Origin: Methylococcaceae bacterium
GTDB taxonomy: Bacteria; Pseudomonadota; Gammaproteobacteria; Methylococcales; Methylomonadaceae
Assembly: GCA_006844585.1 (NCBI GenBank)
Contig: SPJM01000085.1
Span: 1-34,845 of the forward strand
Reading direction: 5' to 3'
DNA length: 34,845 nt
This document shows, one piece after another, positions 1 to 9,600 of the stretch. Below the pieces are notes generated by a model, which was given only the letters and a program-made list of their open reading frames with translations, searched no databases and was not told where the DNA came from. Each line of letters opens with the position of its first letter. Positions within the stretch are counted from its first letter, which is position 1. Position numbers and translations under genes: made by a program.

Positions 1-7
1 GGAATCA

Positions 8-703
8 TTGAAAGAAAGCACCCGAATTGCCCTCAACGCGTATATCCATAAGCCGATGATGGATTATTTCGGTGAAAACCGACAAGAAATATTAGAATTC
101 ATTCCCGACTGTGTAAAGTCCTTATTGGATATCGGTTGTTCTACCGGAAATTTCGGGCAATTAGTGAAACAAGAGCTGGGGTGCCATGTTGCCGGCATTG
201 ATCTAAACCCAAATCTTATTGATCAAGCAGCCAAAGTCTTGGATAACGCCATATTAGGGGATGCTTTAAAAGTTCAGTTAGAGCAAAAAGTAGACTGTGT
301 AACCGGTCTGGATAGTCTGGAGCATTTTGTTGAACCTGATGCATTATTAAATAAGATTTATAATGACTATTTAACCGATAACGGATATTTGATTCTAAGC
401 GTGCCCAATGTCGGGCATTGGAGCATCATTGAAGATTTATTAGCCGGGCATTGGGACTATATTCCAATGGGTTTGTTGTGCAACACCCATCTACGCTTTT
501 TCACATTGAATACTTTAAAAGATTTATTGGCGAAACACGGCTTTACTATTCTCAAAACCGATGCTTACCGCGTACCGCCTACTGATCAAAATCTTCTGAC
601 ATTAATAGAGTTTATACAAAATTCCCCTTTGACAATTGATAAAGACAATATGGATGTAGTCAGCTATCATATTTTGGCGCAAAAAACTCCCGGAATTAGA
701 TAA
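8..703 (+). CDS. class I SAM-dependent methyltransferase, possibly 5'-partial
   Basis: This is a probable S-adenosylmethionine-dependent methyltransferase of the Methyltransf_23 type. The SAM-binding motif I is visible as LLDIGCSTGNFG around residues 39-50. An acidic motif follows (IDLNPN), then a motif-IV-like segment (GLDSLEHF) and the SVPNVGHW and LRFFT segments often seen in methyltransferases of polysaccharide loci. The only start in the window is a TTG at position 8, with GGA just before it. The reading frame stays open to the window edge, so the true start may lie upstream and the protein may be longer than 231 aa. The stop is 1 nt before the next start, so it is part of the exporter/glycosyltransferase operon. 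By context it may methylate a glycan residue, perhaps the terminal one read by the exporter ATPase; that is inference. The family is clear, the substrate unknown. Confidence 0.8.
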   Translation: MKESTRIALNAYIHKPMMDYFGENRQEILEFIPDCVKSLLDIGCSTGNFGQLVKQELGCHVAGIDLNPNLIDQAAKVLDNAILGDALKVQLEQKVDCVTGLDSLEHFVEPDALLNKIYNDYLTDNGYLILSVPNVGHWSIIEDLLAGHWDYIPMGLLCNTHLRFFTLNTLKDLLAKHGFTILKTDAYRVPPTDQNLLTLIEFIQNSPLTIDKDNMDVVSYHILAQKTPGIR

Positions 704-704
704 A

Positions 705-1490
705 TTGAACAGTTTAGTACGACATTTCCCGTTAATATTCAGGATGATTCAACACGAGATTATCGGTCGATATAAAGGCTCGTTTCTTGGTTTACTTTGG
801 TCTTTTGTTACCCCGGTGCTGATGTTAGCCACTTACACCTTTGTCTTTAGCTTTGTTTTTAAAGCTCGCTGGGGTCAGCAACAAGCAGATCAATATGAAT
901 TCGCCGTCGTTTTGTTTTGCGGCCTGATTGTCTACAATCTTTTTTCAGAGTGTATCTCCAAAGCGCCGATGCTGATCATTAACAATATCAATTATGTCAA
1001 AAAAGTCATTTTTCCTCTAGCTATCCTACCGTGCGTCGCTTTAGGCTCCGCGTTGTTTCACGCCGCCATTAACTTTTTTATTTTAATAATATTTTTAACT
1101 GTATTAGGCTACCCATTCAACTGGGTCATGTTATGGGCGCCGCTTATTCTCACGCCTTTTTTATTGCTGACGCTTGGCGTCGCCTGGTTTCTGGCGTCAT
1201 TAGGCGTGTTTATTCGCGATATAGGTCAAGTCATTGGTTTGTTGCTCACGGTCTTATTATTTTTAAGTCCTATTTTTTATCCTTTGTCGGCTCTGCCGGA
1301 TGAAATTCAAAACTACTTGCTATTTAATCCAATCACCATCATTGTTGATCAAATGCGTACGGTAATCATTTGGGGCAAACAACCAAACTTGCAATTGATG
1401 GGCATTTACAGCGGGATTTCTGTTTTAACAGCTGGTTTCGGATTATGGTGGTTTCAAAAAACCCGCAAAGGATTTGCCGATGTCCTCTAA
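705..1490 (+). CDS. wzm: ABC-2 type polysaccharide exporter, permease subunit (Wzm-like)
   Basis: This is an inner-membrane permease of the Wzm/KpsM/TagG family, which forms the channel for an undecaprenyl-linked polysaccharide. The 261-aa length is typical. A short amphipathic N-terminus (RMIQHEIIGRYKGSFLGLLW) is the usual family signature, followed by about six hydrophobic segments near residues 30-55, 60-85, 105-135, 140-165, 170-195 and 230-250. The motif LSPIFYPLSALP near residues 187-198 is characteristic of exporters of this type. The start is a TTG 1 nt after the upstream stop; no better ATG fits the conserved N-terminus. Its 3' end overlaps the ATPase gene by 11 nt, as expected for co-translated subunits of one transporter. 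The identity as an O-antigen rather than capsule or teichoic-type exporter rests on the partner ATPase and the glycosyltransferase neighbours. Confidence 0.9.
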   Translation: MNSLVRHFPLIFRMIQHEIIGRYKGSFLGLLWSFVTPVLMLATYTFVFSFVFKARWGQQQADQYEFAVVLFCGLIVYNLFSECISKAPMLIINNINYVKKVIFPLAILPCVALGSALFHAAINFFILIIFLTVLGYPFNWVMLWAPLILTPFLLLTLGVAWFLASLGVFIRDIGQVIGLLLTVLLFLSPIFYPLSALPDEIQNYLLFNPITIIVDQMRTVIIWGKQPNLQLMGIYSGISVLTAGFGLWWFQKTRKGFADVL

Positions 1491-2697
1491 GCCGATTATC
1501 CAAGTTGAAAACGTCAGCAAATGCTATCAATTGTATGATCAACCGGCTGATCGTTTAAAGCAATTCTTATTTCGCGGCAGACGTAAATTTTTTAAAGAAT
1601 TTTGGGCTTTGCGGAATATTGACTTTAACATCCATGAAGGCGAAGTCATCGGCATCGTCGGCCGCAACGGGGCGGGCAAATCAACTCTGTTACAGTTAAT
1701 TTGCAGCACTTTATTTCCTTCTTCCGGACAAGTACAGGTCAACGGACGCATTGCCGCTTTGCTGGAATTAGGGGCCGGCTTTAATCCCGAATTTAGCGGG
1801 CGCGAAAATGTATTTATGAACGGCGCCATCTTAGGCTTATCGCACTCCGAAATGCAGGCGCGTTTTGATGAAATTGTTGATTTTTCCGGTGTTCGCGATT
1901 TTATCGATCAACCGGTTAAAACCTATTCCAGCGGCATGTATGTGCGCTTGGCTTTTTCTGTCGCCATCCATATCGAACCGGATATATTAGTGATTGATGA
2001 GGCTTTATCAGTTGGCGACGGCGCTTTTGCCCGCCAATCTTTTGATAAAATCATGTCCTTAAAGGATGCCGGTAAAACAATTTTGTTTTGCTCACATTCT
2101 TTATATCATATTGAAGCCATTTGTAATCGAGCGATTTGGCTGGAACGCGGCCATATTAAAGCGATGGGCGCCGCTCATGAAGTATCCAGCCAATATGCGC
2201 AAAGTCTCATCGTCAATGAAAAAGACGAACAAGCCACTAATCATCAGCCTGGCGTAGCTAATCAAGATACATACAAGCCCGCGAGAATCATCAACATAAC
2301 CGGCTATGCCGATGGCGTCGAAGGCAATGCATTGCAACTGCAAAGTGATAAAAGCGCTTTCAGCATAGAAATAGAATTTGAATATGACGCCGAATTGCCG
2401 TTGCCGAACGTAGCGATTACTTTTTCAACCATTGACGGTTTAGGCATCAGCTCATTAACCACTTACCACGACGATTTCCAAATCGACAGAGGCGCCGATA
2501 ATCGCTCCCGAGTTTCGGTAGAATTCCCCAATTTCCCGCTAATGAAAGGCGATTATCTAGTCAGCGTTTTTTTAGGTTGTGAAAACGCCCTGCACTGTTA
2601 TGACGATGCCAGCGGCATCATTCGCTTAACTGTAAATCAACCGGGAAATGAACAGGGATTTTTCAATTTACCTCATCAATGGCATCAACTTGAGTAA
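1480..2697 (+). CDS. wzt: ABC transporter ATPase for polysaccharide export with C-terminal glycan-recognition domain (Wzt-like)
   Basis: This is the cytoplasmic ATPase that powers polysaccharide export with the preceding permease. Walker A is GRNGAGKST (residues 61-69), the ABC signature YSSGMYVRL starts near residue 149, Walker B is ILVIDEA (D173/E174), and the H-loop is FCSHS near residue 207. After the ATPase domain (about 1-245), a roughly 135-residue beta-rich extension from about 265 matches the Wzt C-terminal domain. In E. coli O9a and similar systems that domain reads a modified non-reducing end of the glycan. The chosen start is the ATG at 1480, preceded by AAAGGA at 7 nt spacing; a TTG two codons earlier is possible but has poorer spacing. 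The C-terminal domain implies chain-end modification, which fits the methyltransferases and acetyltransferase in the cluster. Confidence 0.92.
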   Translation: MSSKPIIQVENVSKCYQLYDQPADRLKQFLFRGRRKFFKEFWALRNIDFNIHEGEVIGIVGRNGAGKSTLLQLICSTLFPSSGQVQVNGRIAALLELGAGFNPEFSGRENVFMNGAILGLSHSEMQARFDEIVDFSGVRDFIDQPVKTYSSGMYVRLAFSVAIHIEPDILVIDEALSVGDGAFARQSFDKIMSLKDAGKTILFCSHSLYHIEAICNRAIWLERGHIKAMGAAHEVSSQYAQSLIVNEKDEQATNHQPGVANQDTYKPARIINITGYADGVEGNALQLQSDKSAFSIEIEFEYDAELPLPNVAITFSTIDGLGISSLTTYHDDFQIDRGADNRSRVSVEFPNFPLMKGDYLVSVFLGCENALHCYDDASGIIRLTVNQPGNEQGFFNLPHQWHQLE

Positions 2698-2703
2698 TTC
2701 TCC

Positions 2704-3726
2704 ATGCATTTTTGTTATTTAGTAGCTTCCACGGAAATATGCGGAGGCGTCAGAGTTATTTTCGATCAAGCGCGCGCTTTATCAAACAAAGGTCATCAAG
2801 TCACGATACGCGCTGTTAACGGCGATCACAGCTGGTATCATCATCCGCTTCAAGTGGAATATGTTAAGGACTTAAGCCTTCCCTTAAAAACAAAAGCGGA
2901 TGTCGTCATCGCCACTTTCTGGACCACGGTAAAGTCGGCATTACAACTCAATTGCCCGAAAGTATTTCATCTTTGCCAAGGTTACGAGGGCGATTTTATC
3001 GAGTACGCCGACATTAAAACCGAAATAGAGGAGACCTATCGCACTCCAATCACTAAATTAACTATCGGCCAATGGATTACGGATCGATTAAAAGTGATTT
3101 ATGGCGAACAATATTTTAAAACTCATACCATTGGTCAAATAGTAGACACCGAATTATTCACGCCTAGAAAAAAATATTTCAGATATAAATGGAAACAATG
3201 GTTCAATCGTCCCTATAAAATATTATTGATAGGTATTTTTGAAGCGCAAGTTAAAGGCGTCCCTTATGCGCTGGAAGCCATTAAACAGCTAAAGCAAAAA
3301 GGCTTGAACATAGAACTGACCAGAGTTTCAAACCAACCTTTTTCTGATCAAGAAAAACGTTTTTTTCAAGCAGACCGTTATTTGATATCCTTAACGCCGA
3401 TTCAAATGGCGAAAACTTATCATCAACATGATTTATTACTTTCGCCATCACTGCCTGAAGAAGGTTTCGGCCTGCCCTTTGCAGAAGCATTAGCCAGCGG
3501 TTTGCCGTGCATCGCCACGCGAATCCCCTCTTCCAGCAGCTTTCATCATGATCAAGATTATGCTGTTTTCGCGCCGCCGAAAGATGCCGATGCCATGGTC
3601 AAAGCGATCGAAACTCTACTTGATGATCCTCAGCAAATGGAATTTTTAAGCCAACGCGGGCCGCGTATAATACAAAATCAATTTTCCGCAGACGCCGTCG
3701 CAGAGCGCCTGGAACAGATAGTTTAA
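2704..3726 (+). CDS. glycosyltransferase family 4 (GT-B fold)
   Basis: This 340-aa protein is a GT4-like retaining glycosyltransferase that would add a sugar to the growing polysaccharide at the cytoplasmic face of the membrane. The N-terminus MHFCYLVASTEICGGVR carries the glycine-rich acceptor-side loop of GT4 enzymes. The C-terminal half holds the donor-nucleotide site EEGFGLPFAEALASGLPCIA, with the E-x7-E pattern, at about residues 258-277. A PYKILLIGIFEAQVKGV segment near residue 170 is the usual start of the second Rossmann domain. It starts at an ATG 6 nt after the ATPase stop and so belongs to the same transcript. The donor and acceptor sugars cannot be read from the sequence. Confidence 0.85.
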   Translation: MHFCYLVASTEICGGVRVIFDQARALSNKGHQVTIRAVNGDHSWYHHPLQVEYVKDLSLPLKTKADVVIATFWTTVKSALQLNCPKVFHLCQGYEGDFIEYADIKTEIEETYRTPITKLTIGQWITDRLKVIYGEQYFKTHTIGQIVDTELFTPRKKYFRYKWKQWFNRPYKILLIGIFEAQVKGVPYALEAIKQLKQKGLNIELTRVSNQPFSDQEKRFFQADRYLISLTPIQMAKTYHQHDLLLSPSLPEEGFGLPFAEALASGLPCIATRIPSSSSFHHDQDYAVFAPPKDADAMVKAIETLLDDPQQMEFLSQRGPRIIQNQFSADAVAERLEQIV

Positions 3727-3765
3727 AATCATTCACTGCAAACCGATTTCATTCAAACCAAATAC

Positions 3766-4845
3766 ATGATCACAGTCATTATCGTCAACTATTGTTGCGC
3801 AGAGCAAACGATTACCGCTGTCAATTCAGTACTGTCTGAAGCGGAAACAAGCGAGGTGATTGTGGTGGATAACAGCGTCAATGAACAAGAGGCTCAGACC
3901 TTAAAAAATTCATTGGACGGCAATGTTCGATTAATTATCAATCCAAACAATAGCGGTTTCGCGGCGGCCTGTAATCTTGCCTATCGACAAAGTCATGGAG
4001 ACTCTATATTTTTATTAAATCCGGACGCCTATATTTTACCCGGCTGCTTGAGTATACTTCACCAAAGCCTAGATACGTTACCACATGCAGGCGCTGTCGG
4101 GCCGCAAATATACTGGGATGATCAACAGCAGTTTTTTCTCCCGCCCAGCATGTTTCCAACGCCGTATTTAAAACTGGCGGCCAATAGTTGGCGCATCCAC
4201 CCCAGGCTTGCCGAACGCTATTCCAAACATTTTCACCGTTTAGCGTTATCAATCTGGTTGGAGAAAGAAAAGGCCGTTCCCATTCCCGCCTTATCCGGCG
4301 GCCATATTTTAATTAACCGATCAGCGATACAACATTGCGACGACCTGTTTGATGAGCGTTTTTTTATGTACTATGAAGATTCGGACTTAATGATAAGGCT
4401 TAAGCGCGCAGGTTTCCGGCAATATGTCGTACCGGAAGCGAAATGTGTTCATCATTATGTCCACAATGCCGAAAAGTTTGCTCAAATGGAACATTCTGAA
4501 CAATTGTATTTTCAAAAAAACTTTCCAAATCATTGGGCGAAACAATTGAACACTTGGCTGGAAAAACGCCGGTTTACAAATTTGAAATCTGTCCCCAAAC
4601 TAGAACAAACACAGAACTTGGTTGATTTAGAAATTAATCCGCTTATCGCTGAAAACGGACTTTTTGAAATCAGTCATTCTCCTTTTTTCGCCCCCTCTAT
4701 CGGCGCATTTTTTAATCACACGTTAACGTTTTCATTGGATAATGAGAATTTTGAACGCCTGGAAAAAGGGACTTATTATATTCGTCTCAGCTCAACCGAC
4801 CGGAAAAAGGACATTACCCAACAATGGCAGTGGCAAAAAACATGA
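3766..4845 (+). CDS. glycosyltransferase family 2 (rhamnosyltransferase-like, GT-A fold)
   Basis: This is a GT2 inverting glycosyltransferase of the dTDP-rhamnosyltransferase-like type. The N-terminal nucleotide-binding strand is ITVIIVNYCCAEQT, followed by VIVVDNS. The DXD-equivalent is LLNPDAYI near residues 84-91, and the catalytic-base region is FFMYYEDSDLMIRLKRAGF near residues 199-217. The GT-A domain ends by about residue 245. The remaining ~110 residues (from about 280) resemble no motif I recognise and may be an acceptor-specificity extension. The gene begins 39 nt after the GT4 gene, and its TGA stop overlaps an in-frame ATG of the next gene (ATGA), suggesting translational coupling. 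The rhamnose preference is only a family guess. Confidence 0.85.
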   Translation: MITVIIVNYCCAEQTITAVNSVLSEAETSEVIVVDNSVNEQEAQTLKNSLDGNVRLIINPNNSGFAAACNLAYRQSHGDSIFLLNPDAYILPGCLSILHQSLDTLPHAGAVGPQIYWDDQQQFFLPPSMFPTPYLKLAANSWRIHPRLAERYSKHFHRLALSIWLEKEKAVPIPALSGGHILINRSAIQHCDDLFDERFFMYYEDSDLMIRLKRAGFRQYVVPEAKCVHHYVHNAEKFAQMEHSEQLYFQKNFPNHWAKQLNTWLEKRRFTNLKSVPKLEQTQNLVDLEINPLIAENGLFEISHSPFFAPSIGAFFNHTLTFSLDNENFERLEKGTYYIRLSSTDRKKDITQQWQWQKT

Positions 4846-6611
4846 CGTTTAACCTACAATCCTCGGATCAAGATGAAGCGGGCGCTCTATTCAGCAATAT
4901 GCCTTTTCCATTAAATGTTTATGCAATGGCCTTATTTCTGGAGGAAGGCAAAGTTGACTATCTGCATTACGGTCTTTTCGAACAGCCGAATTCATCGCTG
5001 CAAGACGCTCAGCTTTACTCCACCCAATTAATTTGGGAGCAATTGCCGCCCCCTCCTTGCCGCATCCTGGAAGTCGGCATCGGCTTGGGAACAACCTTGA
5101 AAAGCCTGACTGAAAAGGGCTATCAGGTTCATGGAATTACCCCCGATGCACAACAAATCGCTTATGTTCAATCTCGCTGGGATGACGATGCGCCGGTCAG
5201 CCAGTCAGGATTGGAGACATTTCAGGATGAACCGGACAGTTATGATGTCTTGTTATTCCAGGAATCAAGCCAATATATTGCGCCGTTGGCCATTTTCAAT
5301 AAAGCGATGGATTTACTGAACCCCGAAGGTCGACTGATCATCATTGATGAATTTGCGCTAAAACGCGAAAAGGCCGGTTTCGAGGGTTTGCATTTACTGA
5401 ATGATTTTCTGGAGCTGGCTAAACGTTTTAATCTAAAAAAGCTTGTTCAATGCGATTTATCGGCAATGGCTGCGCCGACGCTGGCCTACTTGTTGAAAGT
5501 CACCGATAAACACCAACAAGCATTATTAAGCCGTTTATCGATTAATCCCCGCCAATTAGCCGAGCTGGACGAGTCCAACAAACAATATCAGCAAAAATAT
5601 AACCAGGGGTCATTTGGCTACGCCTTACTGCATTTTCAAAAACAAAGCTTACCAAAATGGCGATTGACAGACATTACCCATGCCCATATTGCTGATGTTC
5701 AACAATTATTCAAGGTTTGTTTTGATAAAACCTTATCGCCGGAACTTTGGCATTGGAAATATCAAAAACCCGCATCCGCTATCGGCGCTTGGAAAAACCA
5801 GCAGTTAATCGCCCACTATGGGGGCTTTCCCAGATCTATACTTTATTTCGGCGAAGCTCAACAAGCCGTACAAATCGGCGATGTGATGGCGCATCCGGAT
5901 GAGCGCGGTTCTTTAACCCGCAACAGCGCTTTTTTTCGGGTGGCGGCAACTTTTATCGAACAAAATATCGGTTACGGACGCCCTAACTTACTGGGCTTCG
6001 GATTTCCCAATGACCGCGCCATGAAGGTTGCAGAACATTTGGATTTATATCAAGAAGTCGCCCGTTTAATCACTCTCAAATGGCCGCCCGGCAACCCTCG
6101 CCCGGATTATATGAGTCAATTGCTGGTTTTGGATCAACATAGTCTCGATCAATACGCCGAGCCTATTAACAAATTATGGGCGGCTATGGCGCATGACCTT
6201 ACAGATGTTATCATCGGTGAGCGGAATAAAGATTATTTGTTCAGACGCTATCTCCATCACCCGGAACAACGTTATCACATCATACTGATGAAACAACGTT
6301 TTACCGGTACTGCACAGGGGGTGATGGTGCTGCAATTTTCCGATGGTTGCTGCCACATCATTGATTTGATCGCACCAATGAAAAACATCGCCACACTCAT
6401 TCAACAAGCTCGGCGCATTGCCGGTCGACATCAATGCGGCGCCTTACTTTGCCAAATCACTCAGAGTTTTACAGCGCATTTTAACTTATCTGAATGCACA
6501 ATAGACTCAGTCAGCATTCCTGTCGCCCATAATGTCAGGACGGAAGGTCCAAGCGCGGAAGTCGTAGAAAACAAATGGTGGTTAATGAGCGGCGATATGG
6601 ATTTTAGATAG
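4824..6611 (+). CDS. bifunctional methyltransferase / GNAT-family acetyltransferase fusion
   Basis: This is a 595-aa two-domain protein. The N-terminal part (about residues 60-190) is a class I SAM methyltransferase fold: motif I is RILEVGIGLGTTL, then GITPDAQQIAYVQ, LLFQESSQYI, and LLNPEGRLIIIDEFA. After a helical linker, residues about 280-595 look like a GNAT-type N-acetyltransferase (ADVQQLFKVCFDKTLSPELWHWKYQ; then YGGFP, QIGDVMAHPDERG, and FGFPNDRAMKVAEHL, a typical coenzyme-A-site region). The two activities suggest glycan modification such as O-methylation and N-acylation of an amino sugar. The start at 4824 has AAGGA about 12 nt upstream. The alternative ATG at 4842 overlaps the preceding stop as ATGA and is equally plausible. 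Domain calls are by motif reading; the GNAT assignment is less certain than the methyltransferase. Confidence 0.78.
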   Translation: MAVAKNMTFNLQSSDQDEAGALFSNMPFPLNVYAMALFLEEGKVDYLHYGLFEQPNSSLQDAQLYSTQLIWEQLPPPPCRILEVGIGLGTTLKSLTEKGYQVHGITPDAQQIAYVQSRWDDDAPVSQSGLETFQDEPDSYDVLLFQESSQYIAPLAIFNKAMDLLNPEGRLIIIDEFALKREKAGFEGLHLLNDFLELAKRFNLKKLVQCDLSAMAAPTLAYLLKVTDKHQQALLSRLSINPRQLAELDESNKQYQQKYNQGSFGYALLHFQKQSLPKWRLTDITHAHIADVQQLFKVCFDKTLSPELWHWKYQKPASAIGAWKNQQLIAHYGGFPRSILYFGEAQQAVQIGDVMAHPDERGSLTRNSAFFRVAATFIEQNIGYGRPNLLGFGFPNDRAMKVAEHLDLYQEVARLITLKWPPGNPRPDYMSQLLVLDQHSLDQYAEPINKLWAAMAHDLTDVIIGERNKDYLFRRYLHHPEQRYHIILMKQRFTGTAQGVMVLQFSDGCCHIIDLIAPMKNIATLIQQARRIAGRHQCGALLCQITQSFTAHFNLSECTIDSVSIPVAHNVRTEGPSAEVVENKWWLMSGDMDFR

Positions 6612-6652
6612 CGTTACACTGCAAACACTGAATGGAGACAATTTTTCTGGAT

Positions 6653-6661
6653 TGATATAAT
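6653..6661 (+). promoter_or_regulatory. extended -10 promoter candidate before the 1760-aa glycan gene
   Basis: The 80-nt gap between the methyltransferase-GNAT gene and the large multidomain gene contains TGATATAAT, an extended -10 element (TGn plus consensus TATAAT). No good -35 is seen at 16-18 nt upstream, which is tolerated with extended -10 promoters. It would give a start near 6668, about 24 nt before the ATG. This may be an internal promoter within the operon. There is no transcription evidence. Confidence 0.4.
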
Positions 6662-6691
6662 ACTGCGCCTCTCATCCCTTTTAAAAAACAC

Positions 6692-9600
6692 ATGACTCGA
6701 TTTTCTGAAACGGCTTATTTACCTAATCAAACTTCAGCACTCGCCAAAGGACCTTGGTTAATTCTCGCTCCACATCCCGACGATGAAAGCTTCGGCATGG
6801 GCGGAACATTATTATTGGCTAAACAGCAAAATATCCGAGTCAATGTTATTTTCTTAACAGACGGGCGTTTAGGCGGTTCTTCGGAGTCGGATTTGACCAC
6901 CACTCGTGAAGCGGAAGCCCAACAAGCTTGTCATTTACTTGGAATTGACAAACCGCATTTTTGGCGCGAACCGGATCGCGGTTTATCAACCTCGCAACAT
7001 CTAATTGATAAACTGTCTTCATTTATTCAAACGTTTCAACCGGCGGCTGTTTTTTTTCCTTCGCCTCTGGAGCCGCACCCCGATCATCGCGCTACGTCAG
7101 TTATAGCCTGGGAAGCATTGCGAAAATTAAACTTCCCGGCTCAAGCAATCAGTTACGATATATCCGTTCAAAGCCACACCAACCAATTAATTGACATCAG
7201 TGAAACAATCGAGCAAAAACAACAGCTCATGTCTTGCTATGCCAGTCAATTATCGGAAAATCATTATATTGATCGCATTGTCGGCTTAAATAAAGCTCGA
7301 GCCTGGTCGTTGCCGTTATCCGTCAGTCATGCGGAAGCTTTTTTTCTTTGGCCTGCGGAAAACCGACCGCTTAATGCAATGTTGCTGGATATTTCCGCCG
7401 CCCAAAGCTCACCATCGGCATTATCTGAACAATTGCCGCTGATTTCGGTAATCACCCGCACCCAAAACCGACCGGAATTATTGCGTGAAGCGATTCGTTC
7501 AGTTGGCGGTCAAACTTATCCTAATATTGAATTAATCGTAGTCAATGACGGCGGGGTCAATTGTGAAAACATCGTTCAACAAGAAGCGAGCGGTCATATT
7601 CAAAGTTTTCAATATCATCATTTCGAACAACAACAAGGACGCAGCCAGGCAGCCAACCAGGGGTTATCATTAAGCCAAGGGGAATATTTAATATTTTTGG
7701 ATGACGACGATTGGTTAGAATATGAACATATTCAACAATTATATAATGCTATTCAATCATCATCTGATGCTCAAGCCGCCTATTCCGCCACCCAATGCTT
7801 TGATGACCAAAAACAAGCGCTTCCTGATCAATTCGCCTATCCATTTGACGCCAACCGCTTAATTGTCGGCAATTTCATCCCGATCCATTCGGTGTTATTT
7901 TCCCGAGCTTTATTAGATCAGGGTTGCCGTTTCGATGAAACATTAGACGTTTATGAAGACTGGGATTTTTGGATACAAGCATCACGCATTACCAATTTTC
8001 TATTCGTCAACCAATTCACTGCTAATTACCGTATCGGCGGACAATCCGGCTTCGGCGTTAACTTCAATCAAGACAAGGCTGAGCAGAACAGTATAATCAT
8101 TTTTCGAAAATGGTTTGCGCAATTATCTGATGATGATTTGTTGCTGATCACCCACCAAGTCAGAGAGCACCAAAACGCAATCCAGCAACTCAATGAAAAT
8201 AACAAACTACTACAAGATCTCACTAATCAACTTGAAAAAAGCAATAACGCATCCAAGCAAAAAGAAAATAAAATACAGCAATTAGAATTAAACATTGCCG
8301 AAAAGAAACGAGAAGCTCTTGAACAACAATCCCAGATTCAGCATCTTGAATCTAATCTGAACACTCAAAACGAAAAAATCATTGAGTTTAATACCATTAC
8401 CCATCAATACGCTGAAAAAGTTGAACATCTCAATCAACAAATCAGACATTTAGAACAAGATTTACGTTCGCATAAAGATCAATTGATGCAGATCTTTAAT
8501 AGCCGCTCGTGGCATATTACTAAACCCTTACGCGCCATCAATCGGATTTCACCGATCAAATGGCTGCGCGAACTGATATATCATTTCTTCCGCAAAATTT
8601 GGCTGGCTATACCGGTTTCCTTATCGCAAAAACAAAGTTTCAAGCAGCGCTTATTTAACCATGCACCTGTAATTTTCAAACACAGCAAAGCCTATAAGGA
8701 CTGGCATGCCTTTGAAAATCCTACTGAATACCCATCTGCGCCGTTGGCAGTCGAAAACGCGCCGACAACACAATCCTCCGCCAATCAAACAGAAGAAATT
8801 TACAACGCTTATTTACGGACAGCTCACAACCAAACCATATCTGAGTTTGTCGATTATGCCGAAAACAACGCCAATCTATCCGCATCAGCTATCAAATTCA
8901 TTGCCTTTTATTTGCCGCAGTTTCACCCTATAGATGAAAATGATCGGGAATGGGGAAAAGGCTTTACCGAATGGACCAATGTTTCGAAAGCAACCCCGCA
9001 ATATACAGGACATTATCAGCCGCGTTTACCTGGTGAATTAGGCTTCTATGATTTACGTCTTAAAGAAATCCAGCAGCGTCAAATTGAATTAGCCAAGAAT
9101 TATGGTTTACATGGATTTTGTTACCATTATTACTGGTTCAACGGCAAAAAAGTACTGGATAAGCCTTTACAGCAAATATTGGATGATTCATCGTTGGACT
9201 TCCCTTTTTGTATTTGCTGGGCTAATGAAAACTGGACCCGTCGCTGGGATGGGGGCGAAGATGAAATCATTCTGGCGCAGAAACATTCGCCGGAAGATGA
9301 TTTGCACTTTATCCAAGATCTAGATCCTATCATACGCGATCCACGCTATATCCGTATCGACGGTAAACCCTTAGTTATTGTATATCGCCCTGAGTTGTTG
9401 CCTGATCCCAAACTGACCGCCCAACGCTGGCGACAATACACTCAGCAAAACGGCATCGGCGATTTATTCATTGTCGCTGCCGCAACTTTCGGTTTCGATG
9501 ATTATCAGCGCATAGGCTACGATGGTTTGGTGCAGTTTCCGCCGCATAATATCGGCGCCAAGGAGATATCCGATCAAGTCGCTTTATCAAACGCCAATTT

